Shown: positions 17,235 through 26,451, counted from the first letter of the stretch. The stretch: 64,000 nucleotides of DNA from Pseudomonas viridiflava (GCF_900580865.1 NZ_UTBZ01000134.1:62001-126000); one strand, 5' to 3'. The notes: generated from the sequence alone by a model not told the origin. Program-made: numbers and translations.

Positions 17235-18176
17235 TTACTCCTCTGCCCCGGCAGCTGAATGCGAACTCGAGTCAATTTCCGTGGCCGCCACTTCTTTCTC
17301 TTTCTTCTCGTGCTTCAGCGGCTTGCCCGGCTTCATACCTTCGTACTTGTCGACGATGATCTGGAACTGGTTCGGCGTGACCGAGGAGTAGAGCTCGACT
17401 GGGTTGTTCTGGCTCGGTTTGGCAAGGGCCGCGTATTCAGCTTGATCAAGCTGTTTAGGTGACTTCTTGACTTCACTTACCCAGGCGTCGAAATCTTCCT
17501 GAGTGGTGGAGATAGCTTTGAACTTCATGCCGGTGAAACCCGCGCCGCTGTAGTTGGCGGAGATACCGTCCATTTCAGCGTTACGGTCAGCGATCAGGTG
17601 CAGCTTGGTCTGCATGCCCGCCATCGCGTAGATCTGGCCGCCCAGACCCGGGATGAAGAACGAGTTCATCACAGCGTCAGAGGTGATCTTGAAGTTGATT
17701 GGCGTGTGCGCCGGGAACACGATCTTGTTGACCGTGGCAATGCCTTGTTCCGGGTAGATGAACAGCCACTTCCAGTCCAGCGCGACCACTTCGATGGTCA
17801 CAGGCTTGACGTCGGACTGGATCGGACGATACGGGTCCAGTTCGTGGGTCGAAATGTAGGTGATGTAACCCAGGGCAATGATGATCAGGACCGGAATGGT
17901 CCAGACTGCCACTTCGATTTTGGTCGAGTGCGACCATTTCGGGGTGTAGACGGCGTTCTTGTTCGACGCGCGGTACTTCCAGGCGAACAGGAAGGTCATG
18001 ACGATAACCGGCACGACGACCAACAGCATCAGCAGGGTCGCGGTGATGATCAGGTTTCGCTGTTCCAGGCCAACCTGGCCCGTTGGATTGAGCAAGGTCA
18101 TGTTGCAGCCTCCCAGCAACAACGTGCCGAGCAGCGGCACTAGGCCTAGTAATCTGGGGTACCTGTTTTTACTCAT
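17235..18176 (-). CDS. cyoA: Cytochrome o ubiquinol oxidase subunit II
   Basis: This 313-residue lipoprotein starts at ATG 18176. It has a signal with lipobox LLGGC (Cys near 24), two membrane helices and a periplasmic cupredoxin domain (VTIEVVALDWKWLFIYPEQGI...NSFFIPGLGGQIYAMAGMQTKL). The copper ligands of subunit II of cytochrome c oxidases are absent, as expected for a quinol oxidase. A charged, lysine-rich tail ends the protein. It is the first gene of the operon. Confidence 0.96.
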   Translation of the reverse strand: MSKNRYPRLLGLVPLLGTLLLGGCNMTLLNPTGQVGLEQRNLIITATLLMLLVVVPVIVMTFLFAWKYRASNKNAVYTPKWSHSTKIEVAVWTIPVLIIIALGYITYISTHELDPYRPIQSDVKPVTIEVVALDWKWLFIYPEQGIATVNKIVFPAHTPINFKITSDAVMNSFFIPGLGGQIYAMAGMQTKLHLIADRNAEMDGISANYSGAGFTGMKFKAISTTQEDFDAWVSEVKKSPKQLDQAEYAALAKPSQNNPVELYSSVTPNQFQIIVDKYEGMKPGKPLKHEKKEKEVAATEIDSSSHSAAGAEE

Positions 18177-18946
18177 CTCACGACCTCTAAAGCAGCTTGC
18201 GCAATGCAGTTGGGTTTTGATCGCCAACACTTCACCCTGCCAAGGGTTGGCATTTTCTTTGGATTGAATAAGGGCCGCCCGTCGCGCGTCAGACGCTCGA
18301 CAAAACCTGGGACAGCGGTCAGTTCTTATTCGAATTCGTGGTCAAAGGCCTTGTTACAGACCAATTCCATTTGGTGCGGAAAGTTGGAAGGCACCGACAC
18401 CTGGGTGTCTTGGAAGCCTTGCGACTCACTCGACACCCGACTTTCTGCGCAGCGCCTTAATAAAGCGTTCCTTAATAAAGGCTGAACAGTGCCGGGAATT
18501 CAGTGCGGGCGATTGTAGATAGGTAGCGCCCTATACACCATGTCTTATCCCGAAATAATTTTTATCGATTCGAGCAACAATCCATCGCCATTTTTGCAAA
18601 AGTTCCGCATGTTATCGAAAACATTTCTCAACAAAAACACCAAAAATTGTAGGTGTACCCGCGTCAGTTCAGACAGCTCTGAAGGCTTTTTCCGAACGCT
18701 GGAACAGCGCAAGCCCCGATAACCCAAGGCTTTTGGCCATATGCCAGTGCTTGTTAAAACTGCCTGCTCTGGCACTCGCGTGCTAAAGCCGAAAAACCCC
18801 GAAACAAACCAATCCTTTTTTGTAACAACGGCCGATTCCATGTCACTGAAGCGGCCTGCGACACCGCGTGTGTGACAACATGTCGCACACCTGCCGCACC
18901 CTGCCTTGCCGCCCGTCACGGTGTTTTCACAAACACTCTGAAAGGC
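18177..18946. other. Long intergenic region upstream of cyoA
   Basis: I see no gene in these 770 bases; the reading frames are composition-driven and lack family or ribosome binding site support. On the minus strand, about 360 bases before cyoA, TGGTGTATAGG resembles an extended -10, so a long cyo leader is possible. The segment 18540-18660 is unusually AT-rich. No clear ANR box was found. Confidence 0.5.
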
Positions 18947-18986
18947 AAAACGCCCCGATATGCTGATACGCAAATCGGGGCGTTTT
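18947..18986 (-). terminator. Terminator downstream of dsbB
   Basis: A strong stem AAACGCCCCGAT/ATCGGGGCGTTT has A and T runs on its flanks, 30 bases past the dsbB stop. Confidence 0.88.
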
Positions 18987-19016
18987 CTGTATCGGCCAGT
19001 CTGCCGATTAGTTGAT

Positions 19017-19526
19017 TCAGCGCAGTGCTTTTCGATTACGCGAGGTCAGCAGCGGCACCAGGATCACCACCAGCACGAACGCCACCAGTGCCCACTGTGC
19101 CAACGACAAGCCAAGGATCGGCGGGTACGGCGTCGAGCAGAAACCGTCGACCTGGAAGCCCAGCGGGAAGATCTTCGCCAATGGCAGATCATCGACAATC
19201 GGCTGCAGCACATCGATGCCGCAGCTCACCGCCGGATAGAACTGGGTGTACACGTGATGCCCGGCCACAGCCGCCCCGGCAATCGCACAAATCACCACCA
19301 GCACTTCGAACGCGGTGATGCTGCGACGGGTGCGCATGGCCGCGCCGATGAACGCAAACAACGCGATCAGCAGCAACGCATAGCGCTGCAAGATGCACAG
19401 TGGGCAAGGTGCTTCGCCGAGCACGATCTGCATGTACAGCGCACCGCCGATCAGTGCCAGGCAGATGATGCCCAGCAGCACCAGAAAGCGCCGCTCACGT
19501 CCCAGTCGAATCGTTTCCTCGCTCAT
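19017..19526 (-). CDS. dsbB: Disulfide bond formation protein B
   Basis: This 169-residue inner-membrane protein has four helices and the two catalytic cysteine pairs. CPLC is at 41-44 and Cys102/Cys130 are in the second periplasmic loop (SCGID...DGFCSTPYPP); the first pair has the E. coli numbering exactly. It reoxidises DsbA and passes electrons to ubiquinone, hence onward to oxidases such as the neighbouring bo3. Arg48 after CILQ, needed for quinone interaction, is present. The start ATG 19526 fits the family. Confidence 0.95.
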   Translation of the reverse strand: MSEETIRLGRERRFLVLLGIICLALIGGALYMQIVLGEAPCPLCILQRYALLLIALFAFIGAAMRTRRSITAFEVLVVICAIAGAAVAGHHVYTQFYPAVSCGIDVLQPIVDDLPLAKIFPLGFQVDGFCSTPYPPILGLSLAQWALVAFVLVVILVPLLTSRNRKALR

Positions 19527-19551
19527 CGCGTTTCCTTTATATGTCCATGGT

Positions 19552-20112
19552 TCAGCTGGCCGGCGGCTGCGCATGCAGTTGCGCCATCAAGCTGATGTTG
19601 TCTTCGATATGCCAATTGGCCGCGATGCGACCGTTATCAATCTGATAGATATCGGTTGCCCGGAAGTCTACACGCTGGCCCTGCCCTTTGAGAGCCTTGA
19701 ACGTACCGCTGAAGTGCCCGCGAAAGTGCAGATGCACCACCACGCGATCCCCGGCGATGATCATTTGCTCGATGTCGCAACTCAAGTCCGGCACCGCCGT
19801 GCGAAAGAACTTCGACGCCAGCAACGGCCCGGTCGGCCCCTGCACCCGGCCTTCGGGTGGCGTCTGGTCGACGAACTGCGGCGACAACGCCGCCATTGCC
19901 AACGCCTCTTCACCGGAGTTCCAGAAACTGCCGTAACGCCGCGCGGCCAATTCCATGGCTTCGACCTGCGCCTTGGGCAGGCTCTGATCGACGATCAGGG
20001 TCTGCGGTTTTATCAGGGCAGATTCGGCAGAAGCAAACGGGCTGGCCAGCAACGCGGCCGAAAGACTGATGGCTGCGAGGCTGAAACGACGGGCGAAGGT
20101 GAGGTGCGACAT
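19552..20112 (-). CDS. Secreted SnoaL/NTF2-like protein
   Basis: This 186-residue protein has an N-terminal signal peptide (FARRFSLAAISLSAALLASPFASA). The mature SnoaL-like ester-cyclase fold shows as WNSGEEALAMAALSPQFVDQTPPEGRVQGPTG and DRVVVHLHFRGHFSGTF...DFRATDIYQIDNGRIAANWHIED. AGGA precedes ATG 20112, so this start is preferred to one 18 bases upstream. Such proteins are often enzymes of unknown substrate or small-molecule binders. It sits 25 bases upstream of dsbB and could share its transcript. Confidence 0.75.
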   Translation of the reverse strand: MSHLTFARRFSLAAISLSAALLASPFASAESALIKPQTLIVDQSLPKAQVEAMELAARRYGSFWNSGEEALAMAALSPQFVDQTPPEGRVQGPTGPLLASKFFRTAVPDLSCDIEQMIIAGDRVVVHLHFRGHFSGTFKALKGQGQRVDFRATDIYQIDNGRIAANWHIEDNISLMAQLHAQPPAS

Positions 20113-20233
20113 GGGGGCGATCCTGATCATGTAAACGAACGAGCGCCTATCATCAGCATCGGGGAATAAACGATAAACCGGTTAAGAAACGATTAACCTT
20201 TAAACACTTTTTAAGAATCAGCACCGCGTAACG

Positions 20234-20316
20234 GCCTTCGCGAGCAAGCTCGCTCCCACACTGGATCTGCGTTGTAGACAAATCCTGTGGGAGCGAGCCT
20301 GCTCGCGAATGAAGGC
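20234..20316. repeat. Inverted pair of REP elements
   Basis: TTCGCGAGCAAGCTCGCTCC and GGGAGCGAGCCTGCTCGCGAA face each other downstream of hmp. They probably act at the end of its transcript. Confidence 0.88.
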
Positions 20317-20330
20317 AACTCGGTTCTGGA

Positions 20331-21512
20331 TTACTCCAGAGCTGAAGCCGGCCCGAAGAACTCATAACGGCTCTGCTGCTCCGGCACACCCAGCGCTTTC
20401 AAATGCCGCTTGATCGCGCCCATGAAACCCTTCGGCCCAAGGAAGTACGCATCGACATCACGCTGCTGCGGCAACCACTCGCCCAGCAGCGCCTGATCCA
20501 GCATCCCGACCTTATCCGCCGCCGGGCTCAGGCCGTCATCTTCGGCGTAGCAGTAAAAGCGCTTGAGTTGCGGATGACGCTCAGCCAGATCATCAATCCA
20601 GTCACGGAACGCATGCACGCTGCCATTGCGCGCGCAGTGGATAAAGTGCACCGGCCGCTCGGTTTCCAGCGCCGCTTCAAGCATCGCCAGAGTCGGCGTG
20701 ATGCCGACGCCACCGCTGATCAGCACCAGTGGCTTGTCGCTCGCAGCCAAGGTGAACTCACCCGATGGCGGGAACAGCTGAATGCTGGCGCCAACATGCA
20801 ATTGATCGTGCAAGTGGTTGGAGGCACGGCCACCCGGTTCGCGTTTGACGCTGATGCGGTACTGACCGTTATTCGCCAGGGCCGACAACGAGTAGTTGCG
20901 GCGGATTTCTTCACCATCGAGGATCAGCTTCATGCCGATGTACTGGCCCGGTTCGGCGGCCAGAATCGGGCCTTTGTCTGCCGGCTCGAAGTAGAACGAA
21001 ATGATCTCCGCGCTCTCCTCGACCTTGGCCGCGACGATGAACTCCCGCGCCCCGCGCCAGCCGCCGACGGCGTGTTCTTTCTGGTCGTAGATCGCGGTTT
21101 CGGCGCCGATCAGGATGTCAGCCAACTGCCCGTACGCCGCCCCCCAGGCGCTCATCACTTCCGGTGTGGCGATCTCTTCGCCGAGCACTTCGGAAATCGC
21201 CCGCAGCAGGCAGGCACCGACAATCGGGTAGTGCTCCGGGAGGATCTGCAGGGCCACGTGCTTGTTGATGATCTTCGCCACCAGATCGCCCAATTGGTCG
21301 AGCTGATCGATGTGCCGCGCATACATCAACACACCGTTGGCCAAAGCGCGAGGCTGGTCACCGCTGGCCTGGTGCGCCTGGTTGAACAGCGGGCGGACTT
21401 CAGGGTATTCAGAGAGCATCATGCGGTAGAAGTGCGTGATCAGCGCTTCACCGCCGCTTTCCAGCAGAGGCACGGTGGATTTGACGATGGCACGATCCTG
21501 GACGCTAAGCAT
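20331..21512 (-). CDS. hmp: Flavohemoglobin, nitric oxide dioxygenase
   Basis: This 393-residue protein has an N-terminal globin (1-140) with the proximal His85, distal Tyr29 and Gln53 at the E. coli Hmp positions. The ferredoxin-reductase part follows with the FAD motif RRNYSLSA and the NAD motif LISGGVGITPTLAMLE. It converts NO and O2 to nitrate using NAD(P)H and FAD. It is divergent from a NorR-type activator, as P. aeruginosa fhp is from fhpR. AGGAG lies 10 bases before the ATG. Confidence 0.97.
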   Translation of the reverse strand: MLSVQDRAIVKSTVPLLESGGEALITHFYRMMLSEYPEVRPLFNQAHQASGDQPRALANGVLMYARHIDQLDQLGDLVAKIINKHVALQILPEHYPIVGACLLRAISEVLGEEIATPEVMSAWGAAYGQLADILIGAETAIYDQKEHAVGGWRGAREFIVAAKVEESAEIISFYFEPADKGPILAAEPGQYIGMKLILDGEEIRRNYSLSALANNGQYRISVKREPGGRASNHLHDQLHVGASIQLFPPSGEFTLAASDKPLVLISGGVGITPTLAMLEAALETERPVHFIHCARNGSVHAFRDWIDDLAERHPQLKRFYCYAEDDGLSPAADKVGMLDQALLGEWLPQQRDVDAYFLGPKGFMGAIKRHLKALGVPEQQSRYEFFGPASALE

Positions 21513-21555
21513 AAGGTGGACTCCTGAGCTTCTTTGAAAAAGTTACCTTAGGCTT

Positions 21556-21572
21556 ATCAGGTTTCATGCCAA
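21556..21572 (-). promoter_or_regulatory. Candidate sigma-54 promoter of hmp
   Basis: The minus strand reads TTGGCATGAAACCTGAT, a fair match to the -24/-12 form TTGGCA-N6-TGC with a weak -12 element. It lies about 45 bases before the hmp start and downstream of the three activator boxes. Confidence 0.5.
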
Positions 21573-21612
21573 CTATTTTATCTATATAAATCAATAGCTT
21601 GAAAACACAGTA

Positions 21613-21668
21613 GTCATAAAGACTCAAAGACCTTTATAGTCATCCCGACTACATCTTGTCTCTTTGAC
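21613..21668. promoter_or_regulatory. Three NorR/FhpR-type operators
   Basis: Three copies of the inverted motif GTC-N5-GAC lie at 21613-21623, 21639-21649 and 21658-21668. They match the GT-N7-AC form bound by NorR and its relatives. They are positioned 40-100 bases upstream of the candidate hmp promoter, the enhancer arrangement required for sigma-54 activators. Confidence 0.7.
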
Positions 21669-21677
21669 TACAAGACC

Positions 21678-23237
21678 ATGACCGCCAAATCCTTGCTTAC
21701 CACCCTGCTGCCTCTCGTCTCCGACCTGTCCCGCGAACTGCCCGAGGGCGAGCGCTATCGACGTTTGCTTGAAGCCATGCGCGCCCTGCTGCCCTGCGAT
21801 GCTGCAGCATTGTTGCGCCTCGACGGCGAATCGCTGGTGCCACTGGCCGTGGACGGTTTGAGCACCGACACCCTTGGCCGGCGCTTCAAAGTCAGCGAGC
21901 ATCCGCGCTTCGAGATTCTACTGAGCGGCGCCGGGCCGACGCGGTTCGCCGCCGACAGCGACTTGCCCGACCCTTATGACGGTTTGGTCGACGGCCTCGA
22001 CGAGCACCTGGAAGTTCACGATTGCCTCGGCTGTCCTTTATTTGTCGATGAAAAACTCTGGGGCCTGATCACCCTCGACGCCCTCGACCCCGAGCGTTTC
22101 GAACCGATCGAGCTCGATGCCCTGCAAGCCTTCGCCAGCCTCGCCTCAGCCACGGTCAACGCTGCCGAACGTATCCAGCGCTTGGCCAATCGCGCTGAAG
22201 ACGAGCACCAGCGCGCCGAGGTTTATCGCCAGGCCAGCGGCCAGCAGAATCGCGAGATGATCGGCCAGAGCAAGGCGCTGAAAAAACTGGTTGAGGAAAT
22301 CCATCTGGTCGGCAGCAGCGATCTGACCGTGTTGATCACCGGCGAAACCGGCGTTGGCAAAGAGCTGGTCGCCCAGGCCATTCACGCTGCCTCTCCCCGC
22401 GCCGACAAACCGATCATCAGCCTCAACTGCGCCGCTCTTCCCGACACTCTTGTGGAAAGCGAACTGTTCGGCCACGTGCGCGGCGCCTTCACCGGCGCCA
22501 CCAGCGACCGTCGCGGCAAATTCGAATTGGCCAATGGCGGCACGCTGTTTCTCGATGAAGTCGGCGAGTTGTCGCTGACCGTGCAGGCCAAGTTGTTGCG
22601 CGTGTTGCAGAGTGGTCAATTGCAGCGCCTGGGGTCGGACAAAGAGCATCAAGTCGATGTGCGCCTGATTGCCGCAACCAACCGCGACCTGGCCGAAGAA
22701 GTACGCAGCGGTCGCTATCGCGCCGACTTCTACCATCGCCTCAGCGTCTACCCGCTGCGCGTGCCGGCGCTGCGTGATCGCGGCCGCGATGTGCTGCTGC
22801 TCAGCGGTTTTTTCCTCGAACAGAATCGCTCGCGCATGGGCCTCAACAGCCTGCGCCTGAACAGCGACGCCCAGGAAGCGCTGCTCGCCTACACTTGGCC
22901 GGGCAATGTGCGCGAGCTTGAGCACTTGATCGGCCGCAGTGCGTTGAAGGCGCTGGGCAACTGCAAGGTGCGGCCGAAGATTCTCAGTTTGAGCGCGGCG
23001 GATCTGGATTTGCCGCGCGAGGTTGTGGATAACTCGGTTGAGGCTGTTGCCGGTGTGGTGGCTGAGATGCCGTTGATCAGTGGGGATTTGCGCAGTGCGA
23101 CCGAGCAGTATCAGCGGCGTTTGATCAGTGCGGCGCTGGAGCGTAATCAGGATAACTGGGCGAGTGCTGCGCGGGAGTTGGGGCTGGATCGGGCGAATCT
23201 TGGGCGGATGGCCAAACGGCTAGGCATGAAGAGCTAA
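21678..23237 (+). CDS. fhpR: NorR/FhpR-type NO-responsive sigma-54 activator
   Basis: This 519-residue protein has an N-terminal GAF domain (about 20-165, with the DPYDGL segment). The AAA+ sigma-54 interaction domain has a Walker A GETGVGKE at 222-229 and the GAFTGA loop at 269-274. A C-terminal Fis-type helix-turn-helix (NWASAARELGLDRANLGRMAKRL) ends the protein. In NorR the GAF iron senses NO and frees the ATPase to open the promoter. The divergent hmp gene is the expected target. Symbol by position and architecture; norR would also be acceptable. Confidence 0.92.
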   Translation: MTAKSLLTTLLPLVSDLSRELPEGERYRRLLEAMRALLPCDAAALLRLDGESLVPLAVDGLSTDTLGRRFKVSEHPRFEILLSGAGPTRFAADSDLPDPYDGLVDGLDEHLEVHDCLGCPLFVDEKLWGLITLDALDPERFEPIELDALQAFASLASATVNAAERIQRLANRAEDEHQRAEVYRQASGQQNREMIGQSKALKKLVEEIHLVGSSDLTVLITGETGVGKELVAQAIHAASPRADKPIISLNCAALPDTLVESELFGHVRGAFTGATSDRRGKFELANGGTLFLDEVGELSLTVQAKLLRVLQSGQLQRLGSDKEHQVDVRLIAATNRDLAEEVRSGRYRADFYHRLSVYPLRVPALRDRGRDVLLLSGFFLEQNRSRMGLNSLRLNSDAQEALLAYTWPGNVRELEHLIGRSALKALGNCKVRPKILSLSAADLDLPREVVDNSVEAVAGVVAEMPLISGDLRSATEQYQRRLISAALERNQDNWASAARELGLDRANLGRMAKRLGMKS

Positions 23238-23243
23238 AAGCAC

Positions 23244-23422
23244 ACCCTCACCCTAGCCCTCTCCCAAAGGGAGAGGGGACTGATTGGGGGATATTGCAGA
23301 ATTCCGCCGACGTGAACGTTCTTTACCGAATCCATAATCGACTCGGTCCGTTCAGGTCGATGTAAAACGCCATACACCTCGGTCGGCCCCCTCTCCCTCC
23401 GGGAGAGGGCTGGGGTGAGGGG
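23244..23422. repeat. Composite hairpin repeat, single unit (copy B)
   Basis: About 180 bp begin with CCCTCACCCTAGCCCTCTCC and end with the inverted GGGAGAGGGCTGGGGTGAGG. Each end folds as its own hairpin around AAAGGGAGAGG or CCCTCCGGGAGAGG. The core shares CCGAATCCA(C/T)AATCG and TCAGGTCGATGTA with copy A. No gene is present between fhpR and cheV. Confidence 0.85.
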
Positions 23423-23555
23423 CTTGGCTTTGGCTTTTGATCTGAACCCCACCCGACAACTAACCTAAAGCCCACCCCTTTAACGCCGATAACCCGGCAT
23501 CAATAGTTTCTGGCGATTCCCACCCTCGCCCACCACCTTTCCACAGAAGGTTCAT

Positions 23556-24458
23556 ATGTCCTCCACCAAAGCCCGCGCAGACTCACTTTCGCTTCTGCTG
23601 TTTACCTTGCGCAGCGGCAAGCTGATGGCGATCAACCTGCTGAAAGTCAGTGAAATCATCCCCTGCCCGCCGCTGACCAAGCTACCGGAATCGCACCCGC
23701 ATGTGAAAGGCATCGCCACGTTGCGCGGCGCCTCGCTGTCGGTCATCGACCTCAGCCGCGCCATCGGTGAACGTCCGCTGGAAGACCCGAACGGCGGCTG
23801 CCTGATCGTCACCGACGTCAGCCGCTCGAAGCAGGGCCTGCACGTGCAGGCAGTCAGCAAAATCGTCCACTGCCTGACCACCGACATCAAACCACCGCCG
23901 TTCGGCTCCGGTGGCTCGCGCGCCTACATCACCGGCGTGACCTCGGTGGACGGCACGCTGGTGCAGGTGCTGGACATCGAAAAGGTTATCCACAGCATCG
24001 CCCCGGCGCAGATCGAAATGGCCCCGACCGACCTGAGCATGGAAGACGCTGATGTGCTCGGCAACGCACGCATTCTGGTGGTCGACGACAGCCAGGTGGC
24101 GCTGCAGCAATCGGTGCACACCCTGCGCAACCTCGGCCTGCAATGCCACACCGCGCGCAGCGCCAAGGAAGCCATCGACTGCCTGCTCGACCTGCAAGGC
24201 ACGGCGCAGCAGATCAACTTGATCGTCTCCGACATCGAGATGTCCGAAATGGACGGCTACGCCTTCACCCGCACCCTGCGTGAAACCCCGGACTTCGCCC
24301 ATTTGTACGTGCTGCTGCACACCTCGCTCGACAGCGCGATGAACAGCGAAAAAGCGCGGCTGGCCGGGGCGAACGGCGTGCTGACCAAGTTCTCCTCGCC
24401 GGAACTGACCCATTGCCTGATCGAAGCGGCCAAACACGTCGCGGCACACGGGCACTGA
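23556..24458 (+). CDS. cheV: Chemotaxis protein CheV (CheW-receiver hybrid)
   Basis: This 300-residue protein has a CheW-like coupling domain (about 10-155: LLFTLRSGKLMAINLLKVSEI, ATLRGASLSVIDL) and a C-terminal receiver. The receiver has acidic pair Asp177-Asp178, phospho-acceptor Asp226 (IVSDIEMS) and Lys278. CheV links chemoreceptors to CheA and tunes adaptation. The Aer-like receptor at 26452 is nearby but not in an operon with it. Confidence 0.93.
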   Translation: MSSTKARADSLSLLLFTLRSGKLMAINLLKVSEIIPCPPLTKLPESHPHVKGIATLRGASLSVIDLSRAIGERPLEDPNGGCLIVTDVSRSKQGLHVQAVSKIVHCLTTDIKPPPFGSGGSRAYITGVTSVDGTLVQVLDIEKVIHSIAPAQIEMAPTDLSMEDADVLGNARILVVDDSQVALQQSVHTLRNLGLQCHTARSAKEAIDCLLDLQGTAQQINLIVSDIEMSEMDGYAFTRTLRETPDFAHLYVLLHTSLDSAMNSEKARLAGANGVLTKFSSPELTHCLIEAAKHVAAHGH

Positions 24459-24485
24459 GTCTTGGCCGAGACGTATTGTTTTTTG

Positions 24486-24944
24486 ATGCGGCGCGATCTT
24501 GCCAAGGACGCGCCGGATGCGCTTTGGCCTCAAGGCATTGAACTGGGCACGTACTCCGTCGAACTGGCGACGGACGTGCATCATTTGATGCAACTGGGCT
24601 ACCGCGAAGGTGGCGGCCGGGTGCCGGCGCTGGACGCCTGGCAGCAGCAGTTCGAAAGCGATCCTGAATACGATCCGACCCTTTGCTTTATTGCGCGTGA
24701 TGCCGAAGGCGTGGTCGGCGTGGCGCAATGCTGGACCAGCTCATATATCAAGAATCTGGTGGTGCATCCGCGCATGCAGGGTCGCGGACTGGGTCGGGCG
24801 TTGCTGTTCAATGCATTCAAGGTGTTTCAGCAACGCCGCGAAGGGTTTGTTGATCTGAAGGTGCTGGAAGACAACCGGCGGGCGCAGCGCTTGTATGAAA
24901 GTGCCGGGATGTATGTGGTCCGCCGGGAGCTGGTGCCGGACTGA
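24486..24944 (+). CDS. GNAT-family N-acetyltransferase
   Basis: This 152-residue GNAT has motif A IKNLVVHPRMQGRGLGRALLFNAFKVF (about 85-111), with the acetyl-CoA loop QGRGLG. A closing segment VLEDNRRAQRLYESAGMYVVRRELV, typical of small-molecule or protein acetyltransferases, follows. The substrate is unknown. ATG 24486 is taken over an upstream TTG. It starts 27 bases after cheV and may be in the same transcript. Confidence 0.82.
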   Translation: MRRDLAKDAPDALWPQGIELGTYSVELATDVHHLMQLGYREGGGRVPALDAWQQQFESDPEYDPTLCFIARDAEGVVGVAQCWTSSYIKNLVVHPRMQGRGLGRALLFNAFKVFQQRREGFVDLKVLEDNRRAQRLYESAGMYVVRRELVPD

Positions 24945-24952
24945 TTAAAGTC

Positions 24953-25028
24953 AAAAGATCGCAGCCTTCGGCAGCTCCTACAGGGAACCGCATATCCATG
25001 TAGGAGCTGCCGAAGGCTGCGATCTTTT
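24953..25028. repeat. Long perfect inverted repeat (REP-like)
   Basis: Two perfect 30-bp arms (24953-24982 and 24999-25028) are separated by 16 bases. The arms contain AGATCGCAGCCTTCGGCAGC. The form is typical of another pseudomonad intergenic palindrome family. It follows the GNAT stop and may act as a terminator. Confidence 0.88.
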
Positions 25029-25100
25029 AGCGGCGTCCCAGGCAACAAAACTCTTTAGGCAGACTCCAACCTTGGCCACCCAAGACCAAGGACACCCACC

Positions 25101-25427
25101 ATGAAAGCCATCACCTTAAGCCTGCTCTGCCTCACCGCCCTCGCCTCCCAGGCCCACGCCTCCAGCCCCGACGCCTGGGCCGCCTATGACAAAACCGTAC
25201 TCGCCAGTTGCAGCAAAGCCAGCGGCCTGAAAAACACCAGACCCGTCGGCACACCCGCACAATTCGACGACCGCGTCGGCTACACCGCCGTTCTGTTGCA
25301 AGGCCAATACCCGCAAAAACACATGAAAGGCCAGCAAGGCAGCGAATTGTGTCTGTACAACAAACAGTCGAAAACCGCCTTCGTCACCGAGTGGGATTCG
25401 ATCCGCCCCACCAGCAAAACCCAATGA
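25101..25427 (+). CDS. Small secreted hypothetical protein
   Basis: This 108-residue protein has a signal peptide (MKAITLSLLCLTALASQAHA). The mature part has two cysteines (LASCSKASGL and SELCLYNKQ) that may pair, and ends in a SKTAFVTEWDSI motif common to small pseudomonad periplasmic proteins. No function is known to me. A purine-rich run precedes the ATG. Confidence 0.65.
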   Translation: MKAITLSLLCLTALASQAHASSPDAWAAYDKTVLASCSKASGLKNTRPVGTPAQFDDRVGYTAVLLQGQYPQKHMKGQQGSELCLYNKQSKTAFVTEWDSIRPTSKTQ

Positions 25428-25510
25428 GTGGCGCATAACTTGCTTCGATCCGCGCCTGTGCGGTGGTTTTCCGCCACCGTTTCACGCCCTGATTGAAGAC
25501 AGATCGCTCA

Positions 25511-26260
25511 ATGAATACGACGTTTTCCTGCGTAGGCTGCGGCAAATGCTGCACCGATCACCATGTCCCGCTGACCCTGGCCGAAGCCCGCATGTGGGCG
25601 GCGGATGGCGGTCAGGTGATCGTGCTGGTCGAGGCCTTTCTTGGTAATGGCCTGGGTTTGCCGGCGCAGCAGCGGGAACATGCCGAACGACGTTCGGTGG
25701 TCGTTCGCAGCGGCGCAACGGACGCCCATGTGGCGATCACCTTTGCCGCGTACAACGTCGGCCCCTGTCGGAATCTTGACGAAGACAAGCTGTGCCGGAT
25801 CTACGAGCGGCGGCCGCTGGTATGTCGCATTTATCCGGCGGAAATCAACCCGCATATCCCGCTCAACCCGGCCGCCAAGGATTGCCCGCCGGAGTCCTGG
25901 GAACAGGGGCCGGTGTTGATTGCCGGCGGTGAGTTGGTGGATCAGGAACTGGTGGAGTTGATTCAACGCTCGCGCCAGGCCGATCGGGATGACATCGGCA
26001 TCAAGGACGCGATTTGCGCGATGCTCGGGATTCGCACCACGGCGCTGAAGGGGGACGGGTTTACTGCGTATTTGCCGAATATGGAGGCGTTTGCCTCGGT
26101 GATTGATCAGGTAACTGCACAACCGTTAACGACAGTGCCGAGTGAGTGGGTGTTTCACTTGTCCGGAGATGATGTTGCCAGGCAAGTACTGGCGGCCGGG
26201 GCGCAGGTGGTGACTGAGCCTGCGCAGACGTATGCGTTTATCTCGCTGCGGGCGGCTTGA
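25511..26260 (+). CDS. YkgJ-family cysteine-cluster protein
   Basis: This 249-residue protein has an N-terminal cysteine cluster CVGCGKCC near residues 6-13, followed by further cysteines (VGPCRNLDEDKLCRIYERRPLVCRIYP). This is the signature of the YkgJ/Fe-S oxidoreductase-like family, predicted to bind a metal or Fe-S cluster. The reaction is unknown. ATG 25511 is chosen because an upstream TTG lies outside the family. Confidence 0.82.
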   Translation: MNTTFSCVGCGKCCTDHHVPLTLAEARMWAADGGQVIVLVEAFLGNGLGLPAQQREHAERRSVVVRSGATDAHVAITFAAYNVGPCRNLDEDKLCRIYERRPLVCRIYPAEINPHIPLNPAAKDCPPESWEQGPVLIAGGELVDQELVELIQRSRQADRDDIGIKDAICAMLGIRTTALKGDGFTAYLPNMEAFASVIDQVTAQPLTTVPSEWVFHLSGDDVARQVLAAGAQVVTEPAQTYAFISLRAA

Positions 26261-26289
26261 TCCAGATACTACATCGCGGCTGATGGCCC

Positions 26290-26433
26290 TTTCGCGAGCA
26301 AGCTCGCTCCCACAGGGGATCCGTATTCCACCAAAGCCTATCTGTGGAACAGAGAAGCCCCTGTGGAATTAGCTACCACAATAGTGCTGTGACCCAACCG
26401 AAGATCCCTGTGGGAGCGAGCTTGCTCGCGAAG
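26290..26433. repeat. Inverted REP pair with a long spacer
   Basis: TTCGCGAGCAAGCTCGCTCC and GGGAGCGAGCTTGCTCGCGAA are separated by about 90 bases, between the convergent ykgJ-like and chemoreceptor genes. Confidence 0.85.
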
Positions 26434-26451
26434 ACGTCAGCCAGAACAACC

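Noticed and set aside
18177..18560. ANR/FNR box upstream of cyoA
   Set aside because: TTGATCGCCAAC near 18212 lacks the second half ATCAA, so it is not supported as a site.
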